The notes beneath the pieces were generated by a model that saw only the letters and a program-made list of their open reading frames with translations, did no database searches and was not told the DNA's origin. Below are positions 19,691 to 26,801 of a DNA stretch of 64,000 nt, in pieces. The DNA comes from Nonomuraea solani (lineage in GTDB: Bacteria > Actinomycetota > Actinomycetes > Streptosporangiales > Streptosporangiaceae): NCBI RefSeq assembly GCF_900108335.1, contig NZ_FNVT01000004.1, positions 682,001 through 746,000 of the forward strand, read 5' to 3'. Every line of letters starts with the position of its first letter. Position 1 is the first letter of the stretch. The translations under genes and the position numbers were made by a program.

Positions 19691-20241
19691 CAGTGCTCAC
19701 TTTCGTACGGCATGACCCAGAAGAATTCGCCGTCTTTGTCGTATTCGAAGATGAGTGCGTTATCGCCGCGCGCGAGACGGTCCTGACCGGTCGTGCGCAC
19801 CTGCACGACCGCGGACGAGCCGTCGGCGGCGGTGACCTCGGCCTGGCCGAAGTCGGGTGTGGCCGCGCCGGTGCGGATCACGCACATCTGGCCGACGAAG
19901 TCCCCGCGCGAGTGCCGATCCCCCTCAGGGAGCAGCCGGCGCAGCGGAACCCGCAGGCCACGGGTGGTGAGCCAGGCTCCGGCCAGTGCGGCGAAGGGGA
20001 CGGCGATCAGCGCGCCGCCGCTCGCCACCTGGCTGCCGATCAGGCAGAGCAGCCAGGCCAGCGCGATCAGCAGCGAGAGCGCGATTCCGGCGGGAACTCC
20101 CCCGAGTCCCAGCCACGCGGCGTCGTCCTCCAACTCGAACAGGCCGGCGATGACGACCAGCCAATAAGCGACGACCACTACGAGAAGAAAGGTGAAAACG
20201 ACAGTTGGAAAACTTAATGCGATGTGTAAGAACTCGCCCAT
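19690..20241 (-). CDS. NfeD/YqiJ-like membrane protein with OB-fold domain
   Basis: A 183-aa protein and first gene of the flotillin operon. Three hydrophobic stretches (about residues 10-35, 45-68 and 73-92) are followed by a soluble beta-rich C-terminal domain (about 100-183, DFVGQMCVIRTG...ALIFEYDKDGEFFWV) consistent with an OB fold. NfeD/YqiJ proteins are the standard partners of flotillins. A possible promoter lies at about 20283-20309 on the minus strand (TATAGT as -10, weak -35). The divergent neighbour is an MDR gene with its own distinctive promoter. Confidence 0.82.
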   Translation of the reverse strand: MGEFLHIALSFPTVVFTFLLVVVVAYWLVVIAGLFELEDDAAWLGLGGVPAGIALSLLIALAWLLCLIGSQVASGGALIAVPFAALAGAWLTTRGLRVPLRRLLPEGDRHSRGDFVGQMCVIRTGAATPDFGQAEVTAADGSSAVVQVRTTGQDRLARGDNALIFEYDKDGEFFWVMPYESEH

Positions 20242-20338
20242 CCCGCCCCAGTGTGCCCCGTCCCCCTGTGCTGTCCTGTCGGACTATATCTACATAAAGA
20301 GCGGCTAAAGGAAAAAGTTCCCGAACCGGTATGCCGAC

Positions 20339-20369
20339 TTGACCTCAAGTGCGGTTGAGGGAGCAGGCT
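20339..20369 (+). promoter_or_regulatory. MerR/SoxR-type promoter with operator in a 19-bp spacer
   Basis: TTGACC (20339-20344) as -35 and CAGGCT (20364-20369) as -10 are separated by 19 bp, the over-long spacing that MerR-family activators correct by twisting DNA. The spacer carries the dyad CCTCAA-GTGCGG-TTGAGG (20343-20360); its outer arms equal those of the known SoxR box (14 of 18 positions by my comparison). The ATG at 20377 is only 8 bp past the -10, so the mRNA is probably leaderless. No MerR gene is adjacent, so the activator would act from elsewhere. Confidence 0.7.
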
Positions 20370-20376
20370 CACTCCC

Positions 20377-21300
20377 ATGACTGAAGTGATGAGGGCCGCG
20401 GCGTTCACGGAACCGGGCGGACCCGAGGTGTTGAAGGTGATGGAACTGCCCGCGCCGCAGGCGGGTCCTGGACAGGTGAGAGTGCGGGTGCGGGCGGCCG
20501 GGGTGCAGCCGTTCGACACGGCCGTGCGCCAGGGATGGCTGCCGGCGTACCTGTCGGATCCCGGCTTCCCGCGCATTCCGGGCAACGAGTTCGCGGGCGT
20601 CGTGGACCAGGTGGGCACCGGCGTGACCGGGCTGGCCGTGGGCGACCAGGTGCTCGGGTTCTCGGCGCTGTTCGCCTACGCCGAGTACATCGTGGTGCCG
20701 GCCACCGACGTGGCCGCCAAGCCCGCGGGCGTGCCGTGGGAGGTGGCCGGCGGGCTGACCTCGGGCGTGCAGACGGCCGAACTGGCCATCGACGCGATGG
20801 GCCTGGCCGACGGCGAGACGCTGCTCGTACACGGCGCGGCCGGGTCGGTGGGCACGGCGGCCGTGCAGATCGCCAGGAGGCGCGGGGCCACCGTGATCGG
20901 CACGGGGCGCGAGGTCAACCACGACTACCTGCGGTCCCTGGGTGCCGTCCCGGTCGCCTACGGGGAGGGGCTGGCCGACCGGGTGCGCGCGCTGGCGCCC
21001 GGCGGGATCGACGCGGCGCTCGACGGGGCCGGCGGGCACGCGCTGGAGGTCTCGCTCGAACTGGTCGAGGACCGCGGGCGCATCGTCACGCTGGTCGAGC
21101 ACGAGAAGGCGGCCGGGCTGGGCGTCCGCCTGGTGCAGGGGGTGCGGACGGCGGAGCGGCTCGGGCGCTACGCCGCGCTGTACGCGCAGGGGGCGTTCAC
21201 GTTCGCGGTGCGGAGGGCGTATCCGCTGGCGGAGGCGGCGGAGGCGCACCGGGAGAGCGAGACCGGCCACGGCCAGGGCAAGATCGTTCTCACACTCTAG
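20377..21300 (+). CDS. MDR-family NADP-dependent oxidoreductase (quinone reductase-like)
   Basis: A 307-aa medium-chain reductase with an N-terminal GroES-like domain (NEFAGVVDQVGTGV) and a Rossmann domain with LLVHGAAGSVGTAAVQIARR. Catalytic-zinc ligands are missing, so quinone/enone reduction is expected. It is transcribed from a MerR/SoxR-type promoter immediately upstream. Actinobacterial SoxR is known to activate genes of this kind in response to redox-active compounds, which fits. The transcript appears leaderless; no ribosome site precedes ATG 20377. The 3' end overlaps the convergent kinase gene by 11 bp. Confidence 0.88.
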   Translation: MTEVMRAAAFTEPGGPEVLKVMELPAPQAGPGQVRVRVRAAGVQPFDTAVRQGWLPAYLSDPGFPRIPGNEFAGVVDQVGTGVTGLAVGDQVLGFSALFAYAEYIVVPATDVAAKPAGVPWEVAGGLTSGVQTAELAIDAMGLADGETLLVHGAAGSVGTAAVQIARRRGATVIGTGREVNHDYLRSLGAVPVAYGEGLADRVRALAPGGIDAALDGAGGHALEVSLELVEDRGRIVTLVEHEKAAGLGVRLVQGVRTAERLGRYAALYAQGAFTFAVRRAYPLAEAAEAHRESETGHGQGKIVLTL

Positions 21301-22189
21301 CGCGTACGGCCTGCGCGACCTGGACCTGCACCTCGTTCAGCTCGCCGGCGCCGGCCTGCACGTCCCACAGGCAGTTCTGCAGCACGCGGCCGAGCGTCCA
21401 GCCGGCCGCCCGCTGCCGGTCGAGGCCGAGCCCGTCGACCATGAAGTCGAAGCGCCGCAGCACGTCGCCGGGCCCGTCGATCTCCTCCCACCGGTTGTGG
21501 ATGGCGGGCAGCAGCTCGAACGCCGGGTCGCCGGCCAGCGGCTTGGGGTCGATGGCCAGCCACGGCTCCCGGTCGGCGGCCAGCACGTTGTCGTAGTGCA
21601 GGTCCCAGTGCAGCAGCCGGTCGCCGGGCTCGGAGACGAGCTCGGCGACCGCCGAGGCGCACCACCGCACCAGGCGGCGCTCCTCCTCGCGCGCCAGCTT
21701 GCCGAGCGCGTCGTCCACGTCGTCCAGCATGCCCTGGGCGATGTCGCCCAGGCGGCGGACGTCCTCGGGCGCGGGATGGGCGACCAGGCGGCGCAGCAGG
21801 CCCGTCAGGAGGCCGAGGGCCTTCATCACGTCGGGCACGTCGGCCAGGGACCGGTCTTCGAGCCGTTCGAGCAGCATGGTGCCGGTCTCGGGGTCCTCGT
21901 CGAGCAGCAGCACCGACCCTGAACCAGCCCAGACGCGCAGGCCCAGGCCCTCGTGGACGGTCTCCTCGTCGAGGGGCTGGAGCTTGAGCACGGCCTTGGT
22001 GCCGTCGGTACGGACGACGGGCAGCACCAGGGCCACCGCCCCATGGCGGACCTCACCGTCGAGCCGCAGGTCCCACTCGTCGAGATAGCGCTCGGCCAGC
22101 GCCGGCAGCCCGGCGGCCCAGAGGCGCCCGGCCTCCCCTTCCCACTTCACGTGTGACGCGGTCAGCGCCGCGGGGACCTCGATCACCAT
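21290..22189 (-). CDS. Aminoglycoside/hydroxyurea phosphotransferase family kinase
   Basis: A 299-aa kinase-fold protein resembling the streptomycin 6-kinase/hydroxyurea phosphotransferase group. The Brenner-type catalytic loop LLHWDLHYDNVLAA is near residue 195, and the DFG-equivalent metal site WLAIDPKPLAGD is about 15 residues later. The N-lobe lysine region is TKAVLKLQPLDEE, near residue 65. The family phosphorylates small hydroxylated antibiotics in the cytoplasm; actinomycete members are often intrinsic and of unknown natural substrate. No resistance island surrounds it. Confidence 0.85.
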   Translation of the reverse strand: MVIEVPAALTASHVKWEGEAGRLWAAGLPALAERYLDEWDLRLDGEVRHGAVALVLPVVRTDGTKAVLKLQPLDEETVHEGLGLRVWAGSGSVLLLDEDPETGTMLLERLEDRSLADVPDVMKALGLLTGLLRRLVAHPAPEDVRRLGDIAQGMLDDVDDALGKLAREEERRLVRWCASAVAELVSEPGDRLLHWDLHYDNVLAADREPWLAIDPKPLAGDPAFELLPAIHNRWEEIDGPGDVLRRFDFMVDGLGLDRQRAAGWTLGRVLQNCLWDVQAGAGELNEVQVQVAQAVRARV

Positions 22190-22279
22190 CTCCCCAGTCT
22201 GCCAGGGGAGACAGGTCTAGGGCTTCCCCTTATACGCACCCTGGGGCGCCCCGGGACGCCCGTGCCTACGCTGACAGCC

Positions 22280-22570
22280 ATGACGACGATCGTGTTCATT
22301 CACGGACGAGGTCAGGAGGGCAAGGACCCCAAGGTGCTGCTGGGGGAGTGGTGTAACGCGCTGTGCGCCGGGCTCGGCGTCACAGGGCTGGGCAGCGAGG
22401 CCGTGCTGCCGTACTACGGCAACGTCCTGCACCGGGCCACGGCGGCGGCCGCCAAGCGCGCCGACCCCGCCGATCAGATGCCCGCGGACGGCGCCGAGGA
22501 GGTGCCCTTCCATCAGGACTACCTCCGCCACCGCACGGTCGCCACCCCCATTGACCGAGCCTGCCACTAA
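22280..22570 (+). pseudogene. Truncated alpha/beta-hydrolase-like fragment
   Basis: An open frame of 96 aa from ATG 22280. It begins with TTIVFIHGRGQEGKDP, a first strand plus HGxG-type oxyanion motif as in alpha/beta hydrolases, and then stops after DYLRHRTVATPIDRACH. There is no nucleophile elbow (GxSxG) and no catalytic Asp or His, so the downstream two thirds of the fold are missing. The next 120 bp contain no continuation I can recognise. Most simply this is a remnant of a longer hydrolase gene; a short functional protein is less likely. Confidence 0.5.
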
Positions 22571-22690
22571 CCCCCCGTACTCCGGCTGAGGTCCTTCGGG
22601 GGAAGGTGGAGGTGGTGTGGCCGCCTCACGTCAGGCGATTCGGCAAAGGGACCTGTGCCGGAGTGCGGTGGGTGCCTTCAGCGGCCTCGG

Positions 22691-23569
22691 TCAGTAGTGC
22701 CAGGGGAAGGGGGACCAGTCGGGTTCGCGCTTCTCCAGGAACGAGTCGCGCCCTTCGGCCGCCTCGTCCGTCATGTACGCCAGCCGAGTGGCCTCCCCCG
22801 CGAACACCTGCTGCCCCACCAGCCCGTCGTCGATCGCGTTGAAGGCGAACTTGAGCATCCGCTGCGCCGTCGGCGACTTGCCGTTGACCTTGCGGGCCCA
22901 CTCCAGGGCCGTGGCCTCCAGCTCGGCGTGCGGCACCACGGCGTTGACCATGCCCATCCGGTGGGCGTCGGCCGCCGAATAGGTGTCACCCAGGAAGAAG
23001 ATCTCGCGGGCGAACTTCTGCCCGACCTGCCGCGCCAGGTACGCCGACCCGAACCCGCCGTCGAAGCTGGCCACGTCGGCGTCGGTCTGCTTGAAGCGGG
23101 CGTGCTCCGCGCTGGCCAGTGTGAGATCGGCCACCACGTGCAGGCTGTGACCGCCGCCCGCGGCCCAGCCCGGCACCACGCAGATCACGATCTTGGGCAT
23201 GAACCGGATCAGGCGCTGCACCTCCAGGATGTGCAGGCGCCCGGTGGCCGCGGAGCCGTCGGCGTACTGGTAGCCGTCCTTGCCTCTGATGCGCTGGTCG
23301 CCGCCCGAGCAGAAGGCCCAGCCGCCGTCCTTGGGCGAGGGGCCGTTGCCGGTCAGCAGCACGCAGCCGACGTCGGGGGTCTGCCGGGCGTGGTCGAGTG
23401 CGCGGTAGAGCTCGTCGACCGTCTGCGGGCGGAAGGCGTTGCGCACCTCAGGGCGGTTGAACGCGACTCGAACCGTGCCCTGGTCGACCGCGCGGTGGTA
23501 GGTGATGTCGGCGAAGTCGAATCCTTCGACCGGCTGCCACGCCTTGGGATCGAACAGCTCGGAGACCAT
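22691..23569 (-). CDS. menB: 1,4-dihydroxy-2-naphthoyl-CoA synthase
   Basis: A 292-aa crotonase-fold enzyme. The MenB-specific features are the long insertion with WAFCSGGDQRIRGKDGYQY, the oxyanion region VPGWAAGGGHSLHVV, the substrate segment TDADVASFDGGFGSAYLARQ split over two loops, and the characteristic C-terminus DWSPFPWHY. MenB closes the naphthoate ring of menaquinone by Dieckmann-type condensation of O-succinylbenzoyl-CoA. No other men gene is in the window, so it stands apart from its pathway here. The polyprenyl synthase at 3311 could supply the tail of the same quinone, but they are not linked. Confidence 0.95.
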   Translation of the reverse strand: MVSELFDPKAWQPVEGFDFADITYHRAVDQGTVRVAFNRPEVRNAFRPQTVDELYRALDHARQTPDVGCVLLTGNGPSPKDGGWAFCSGGDQRIRGKDGYQYADGSAATGRLHILEVQRLIRFMPKIVICVVPGWAAGGGHSLHVVADLTLASAEHARFKQTDADVASFDGGFGSAYLARQVGQKFAREIFFLGDTYSAADAHRMGMVNAVVPHAELEATALEWARKVNGKSPTAQRMLKFAFNAIDDGLVGQQVFAGEATRLAYMTDEAAEGRDSFLEKREPDWSPFPWHY

Positions 23570-23597
23570 GGGCGAGAGCCTAACGTCTGGCCGCTTG

Positions 23598-23930
23598 CTA
23601 GGTGACCTCCGCCCTCAGCTCGGCGAGCAGCTCACCCTGGTCGGCGAGCATGTCGGTGAGGATGCGCCGGGCGGCGACCAGCAGGTCGGCCAGCTCGGGG
23701 GTGGCCAGGGTGTAGACCACGGTGCTGCCCTCGCGGATCGCGCTCACGATCCCCGCCCTGCGCAGGACGGCCAGTTGCTGGGACAGACTTGAGGGCTCGA
23801 TGTCGATCTGGGCCAGCAGTTCCCTGACGGGCAGCGGCCCTTCCTGGAGCAGCTCCAACACTCGGATGCGAGCGGGGTGGCCGAGAGTTCGGAAGAAGTC
23901 GGCCTTGGCCTGGTGGACCTCCACGTGCAT
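23598..23930 (-). CDS. ArsR family transcriptional regulator
   Basis: A winged-helix regulator of about 110 aa from ATG 23928-23930; an in-frame ATG 30 bp upstream (23960) would add ten residues. The recognition core LLAQIDIEPSSLSQQLAVLRRAGIVSAIREGSTVVYTL is that of ArsR/SmtB proteins. It contains no cysteines and no ELCVCD metal box, so it is probably not a thiol-type metal sensor. It lies 28 bp downstream of the menB start on the same strand but precedes no obvious target; the target and signal are unknown. Confidence 0.85.
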   Translation of the reverse strand: MHVEVHQAKADFFRTLGHPARIRVLELLQEGPLPVRELLAQIDIEPSSLSQQLAVLRRAGIVSAIREGSTVVYTLATPELADLLVAARRILTDMLADQGELLAELRAEVT

Positions 23931-24017
23931 ATAGCCCAGACTAATCCAGCGCAGTTGCATAATTCTTCAAGTCGTAACGTTGTTGGATAGCATGACAGCG
24001 GGGACTAGGGAGTAGCC

Positions 24018-24188
24018 ATGGGCCGAGGAAGAGCCAAGGCGAAGCAGACGAAGGTCGCTCGCCAGCTTAAGTACACCAACCACAACATCGACTACGACCG
24101 GCTTCGCGAGGAGCTGGGCACGGACACGCGAAGTGAGGAGATCCACCCACCTATGTCGTCCGAGCAGGAGTCCGAGCGCGGGCGGTGA
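24018..24188 (+). CDS. DUF3073 small actinobacterial protein
   Basis: A 56-aa protein read directly from ATG 24018 to TGA 24186-24188. The N-terminal block GRGRAKAKQTKVARQLKY is the signature of the DUF3073 family, which is widespread and well conserved in actinobacteria but of unknown function. It is strongly basic at the N-terminus and acidic at the C-terminus, suggesting a nucleic-acid- or ribosome-associated role (inference). Its last 38 bp overlap, antisense, the 3' end of the P450 gene, so the two transcripts converge. Confidence 0.85.
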   Translation: MGRGRAKAKQTKVARQLKYTNHNIDYDRLREELGTDTRSEEIHPPMSSEQESERGR

Positions 24189-25431
24189 CACGGGTCAGCT
24201 TCGCGGGGGCGAGGGTGACGTTCTTCAGCCGCCTGCCCTCAGGCGCCTGATCGGGCGCCGTCAGTTCCAGGCGACTCAGCACCTCGCGAATGATGACGCG
24301 CATCTCGAGGAGCGCCAGTTGTGCTCCTACGCAGAAGCGCCGCCCGCCGCCGAACGGCATCCAGGCCCTGCTCTGGTGCCCTTCCAGGAAGCGCTCGGGA
24401 CGAAACTCCCCGGGCGCTGGGAAGGCGGCGGGGTCACGGTGCACGAGTGGGATGTACGGCCCGGCGTACCAGCCGGCCGGGATCTCGTACTCGCCCAGCC
24501 GGAGCGGGGCGTCGAGCAGTCTCGGCGCCTCATACACGACGGGCCGGACTCTGAGCACCTCCTTGACCACCGCGTCGAGGTAGGGCTCGTCGTCCGGCAG
24601 TCGCCGCAGGATGTCGGGCATGCGCAGCAGTCGCTCGAAGGCCCAGGCAAGACCGGTGGCGGTCGTCTCGTGCCCGGCGATCAGCATGGTGATCAGCTCG
24701 TCGCGGATCTCCTGGTCGCCGAGCTCGGTCTCCAGCAGGCGGCCGAGCACGTCGGTGCCACCCGGTGCGGCACGCCGGCGGCGGATCTCGTCGAACAGCA
24801 GCGCGTCCACCTCGGCGCGCAGCCGCAGGAAGCGCCCGTACGGCAGGAACGGCACCCGTCCCAGCGGGCCGCGTAGCCGCTCGGGCAGCATCGCCACCTG
24901 CATGGATCCGCCGGTCTCGATCAGCCCGGGCAGCAGCTCGCGCAGCCGGTCGACGCGCCCCGCGTCCGTGACGCCGAAGATCAGCCGGATGATGATCTCC
25001 AGCGTGATCTCCTGCATGCGGTCGCGCAGCGGGAACGGCCGGTCCAGCGGCCAGGTGGCGATCTTCTCCGCCGCGATCGCGGCGATGTCGTCGTGGTAGC
25101 CGGCGACCTGTTTCGCGCGTAGCGGCGGGTTCAGCGTCTTGCGGTGCCGCCACCAGGGGTCGCCGTCCAGAGTCAGTACGGAGTGCGCGCCCACCATGTG
25201 CTCCAGGAAGTCGCGCCGCGCCGCCCCGGCGTGCCCGCCGCCCTGGTCGGTACGGAAAACCTGCTCGGCCAGCTCGGCCGTGGTCACGTAGACCTCGGGC
25301 GGGAAGCCGGAGTAGCGCACGGTGAAGATCGGCCCGTATTTGCGGTGGTAGCTCTCGAACGCCCCTGGCGCGTCCGCCATGAACCATGTCGTCTGCAGCG
25401 AAGCGGGAAGTTTCGGTCCCGGGGGAAGCAT
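24151..25431 (-). CDS. Cytochrome P450
   Basis: A 426-aa haem monooxygenase. I start at ATG 25429-25431 (LPPGPKLPASLQT, the proline-rich entry segment); the frame runs open upstream through the TetR promoter. Key elements are the I-helix AGHETTATG (about residue 252) with the oxygen-activating Thr pair, the K-helix ExxR as KEVLRVRP (about 295) and the haem loop FGGGRRFCVG with the cysteine ligand (about 360). There is no membrane anchor, so it is a soluble bacterial type needing separate ferredoxin and reductase, neither of which is adjacent. Divergent TetR control suggests substrate induction. Confidence 0.93.
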   Translation of the reverse strand: MLPPGPKLPASLQTTWFMADAPGAFESYHRKYGPIFTVRYSGFPPEVYVTTAELAEQVFRTDQGGGHAGAARRDFLEHMVGAHSVLTLDGDPWWRHRKTLNPPLRAKQVAGYHDDIAAIAAEKIATWPLDRPFPLRDRMQEITLEIIIRLIFGVTDAGRVDRLRELLPGLIETGGSMQVAMLPERLRGPLGRVPFLPYGRFLRLRAEVDALLFDEIRRRRAAPGGTDVLGRLLETELGDQEIRDELITMLIAGHETTATGLAWAFERLLRMPDILRRLPDDEPYLDAVVKEVLRVRPVVYEAPRLLDAPLRLGEYEIPAGWYAGPYIPLVHRDPAAFPAPGEFRPERFLEGHQSRAWMPFGGGRRFCVGAQLALLEMRVIIREVLSRLELTAPDQAPEGRRLKNVTLAPAKLTRVTARARTPARTT

Positions 25432-25462
25432 CGTTCCGTCCCTTCGTAGATATACGTACGTC

Positions 25463-25476
25463 ATACACGTTTGTAT
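25463..25476. promoter_or_regulatory. Palindrome in the P450/TetR divergent promoter
   Basis: ATACA-CGTT-TGTAT, a perfect 5-bp-arm dyad between the P450 start (25431) and the TetR start (25488). The neighbourhood is rich in related ACGTAC and GTATAC steps (25451-25480), so the true operator may be longer and degenerate. It is the only AT-rich dyad in the spacer. Confidence 0.4.
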
Positions 25477-25487
25477 ACATCTGTAGC

Positions 25488-26093
25488 ATGGATCGCGTGG
25501 CACCAAAAGAGGCCGGTGGATACCGGGACAGACTGCTGGCAGGCGCGGTGGCCTGCCTGCAGGAGAAGGGCTATGCCCGCACGACCGCACGAGACCTGGT
25601 CACCGCCTCCGGCACCAACCTGGCCTCCATCGGCTACCACTTCGGTGGCAAGGACGCGCTGCTCAACGAGGCCATCGCGGCCGTCTTCGAGCAGTGGACG
25701 GCACGGGTGGAGCACTCGATGTTCGACTCGCGGCCGGCCACTCCCCGGGAGATGCTCGAACGGGCCATGACCGCGCTGGTCGACGTGTTCGAAGACCTGG
25801 GGCCGCAGCTCGTGCTCTGCGTCGAGGGCTACCCGGCGGCGCTGCGCGAGCCCGTGCTGCGGCAGAAGCTGGCCGAGGCCTATGCCCGGGGCCGCGCGGC
25901 CGGCACCGACATGATCCGCCGGGCGGCCGACCAGCTCGGGGTCGAGCTGCCGATGGCGCCGGAGGTGCTGGTGTCGGTGCTGATCGCGATCTCCGACGGG
26001 CTGATGCTGCAGTGGCTGCTCGATCCGGCCGCCACTCCCGACGCCCGTCAGGTCGTGGACACCCTCGCCACCCTGTCCGCCTTCATCGCCTGA
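25488..26093 (+). CDS. TetR family transcriptional regulator
   Basis: A 201-aa regulator from ATG 25488. The helix-turn-helix reads GYARTTARDLVTASGTNLASIGYHFGGKDALL, the strongly conserved TetR form with the YHFGGK turn. The C-terminal ligand domain (about 80-201) resembles the TetR_C group with VEGYPAALREPVLRQKL. It is divergent from the P450 and is likely its repressor through the AT-rich dyad between them. Downstream lies a 70-bp repeat-rich stretch before the next gene. Confidence 0.88.
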   Translation: MDRVAPKEAGGYRDRLLAGAVACLQEKGYARTTARDLVTASGTNLASIGYHFGGKDALLNEAIAAVFEQWTARVEHSMFDSRPATPREMLERAMTALVDVFEDLGPQLVLCVEGYPAALREPVLRQKLAEAYARGRAAGTDMIRRAADQLGVELPMAPEVLVSVLIAISDGLMLQWLLDPAATPDARQVVDTLATLSAFIA

Positions 26094-26095
26094 AG

Positions 26096-26166
26096 CCGTC
26101 TGAGCCAGGAAAGCCGTCTGAGTCCCGCCTGAGCCGGGGAACCCGTCTGAGCCGCGCTTTCCTGGC
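26096..26166. repeat. Degenerate CCGTCTGAG repeats enclosed by an 11-bp inverted repeat
   Basis: Just after the TetR stop, CCGTCTGAG occurs at 26096, 26114 and 26143, with a one-base variant CCGCCTGAG at 26125; steps are 18, 11 and 18 bp. A perfect inverted repeat GCCAGGAAAGC (26104-26114) / GCTTTCCTGGC (26156-26166) overlaps the cluster, with 41 bp between the arms, and is followed by AAAA. The pairing could form a long hairpin in RNA. It is not a standard intrinsic terminator because the loop is long and no T tract follows on the plus strand. Confidence 0.6.
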
Positions 26167-26234
26167 AAAAGGTCTGTCCAGTGAGGAATGTCACTCGTGG
26201 GGCTGGGCATCTCCCCGGTGACAAGGAGCGAGAC

Positions 26235-26801
26235 ATGCGCGTAGCAATCGTGGGTTCCGGAAGGCTCGGCGCGCCGCTCGGCCGCCTGCTCGCGATGGCG
26301 GGCCACGACGTGTTCTTCAGCGACGCCGAGCCCGACCGCGTGACGGCCGCGGCGGGCGCGGCCGAGGGCGAGACCCGGGGCGGCTCACCGCTGGAGGCCG
26401 CGCGGTTCGGCGAGGTCGTCGTGCTGGCGGTGGGCTGGGAGGCGTTCCCCGACGTGGTGGCCGAGCTCGGCACCGCCCTCGGCGGCAAGATCGTCATCGA
26501 TCCCAGCAACCCGATCGCCGAACGCGACGGGGCGGCGGTCGTGGTGGCCGTTCCCGGCGGGCTGACCAGCCCGCAGTATCAGCAGCACGTGCTCGGCGCG
26601 GGCGTGCGCGTGGTGCGCACGTTCAACACCAAATACCCCAACGAACTGCTGGAGCTGGGCATCGCGGGCCAGCGCGGCGGGGCGCGGGCCGACATGCCCT
26701 ACTGGGGCGACGACGACGAGGCCAAGAAGGCCGTGGTGCCGCTCATCGAGGACGCCGGGTTCACCGCCATCGACGGGGGCGGGCTCTCCGAAGCCCTCTA
26801 G
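26235..26801 (+). CDS. NADPH-dependent F420 reductase-like (NAD-binding) protein
   Basis: A 188-aa Rossmann protein. ATG 26235 follows AAGGAGCGA; the upstream in-frame ATG is not supported. The N-terminus RVAIVGSGRLGAPLGRLLAMAG is the dinucleotide site, and the family features VVVLAVGWEAFPDVV, KIVIDPSNPIAE and VVRTFNTKYPNELLE match the group that includes NADPH:F420 oxidoreductase and related 2-domain NADP reductases. Actinomycetes use F420 widely, so such a role fits, but other members reduce unrelated substrates. It converges on the LCP gene with a 4-bp overlap. Confidence 0.75.
   Translation: MRVAIVGSGRLGAPLGRLLAMAGHDVFFSDAEPDRVTAAAGAAEGETRGGSPLEAARFGEVVVLAVGWEAFPDVVAELGTALGGKIVIDPSNPIAERDGAAVVVAVPGGLTSPQYQQHVLGAGVRVVRTFNTKYPNELLELGIAGQRGGARADMPYWGDDDEAKKAVVPLIEDAGFTAIDGGGLSEAL

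Noticed and set aside
26104..26166. Intrinsic terminator of the TetR gene
   Set aside because: The 11-bp arms are 41 bp apart and no T tract follows on the coding strand; kept as a repeat instead.
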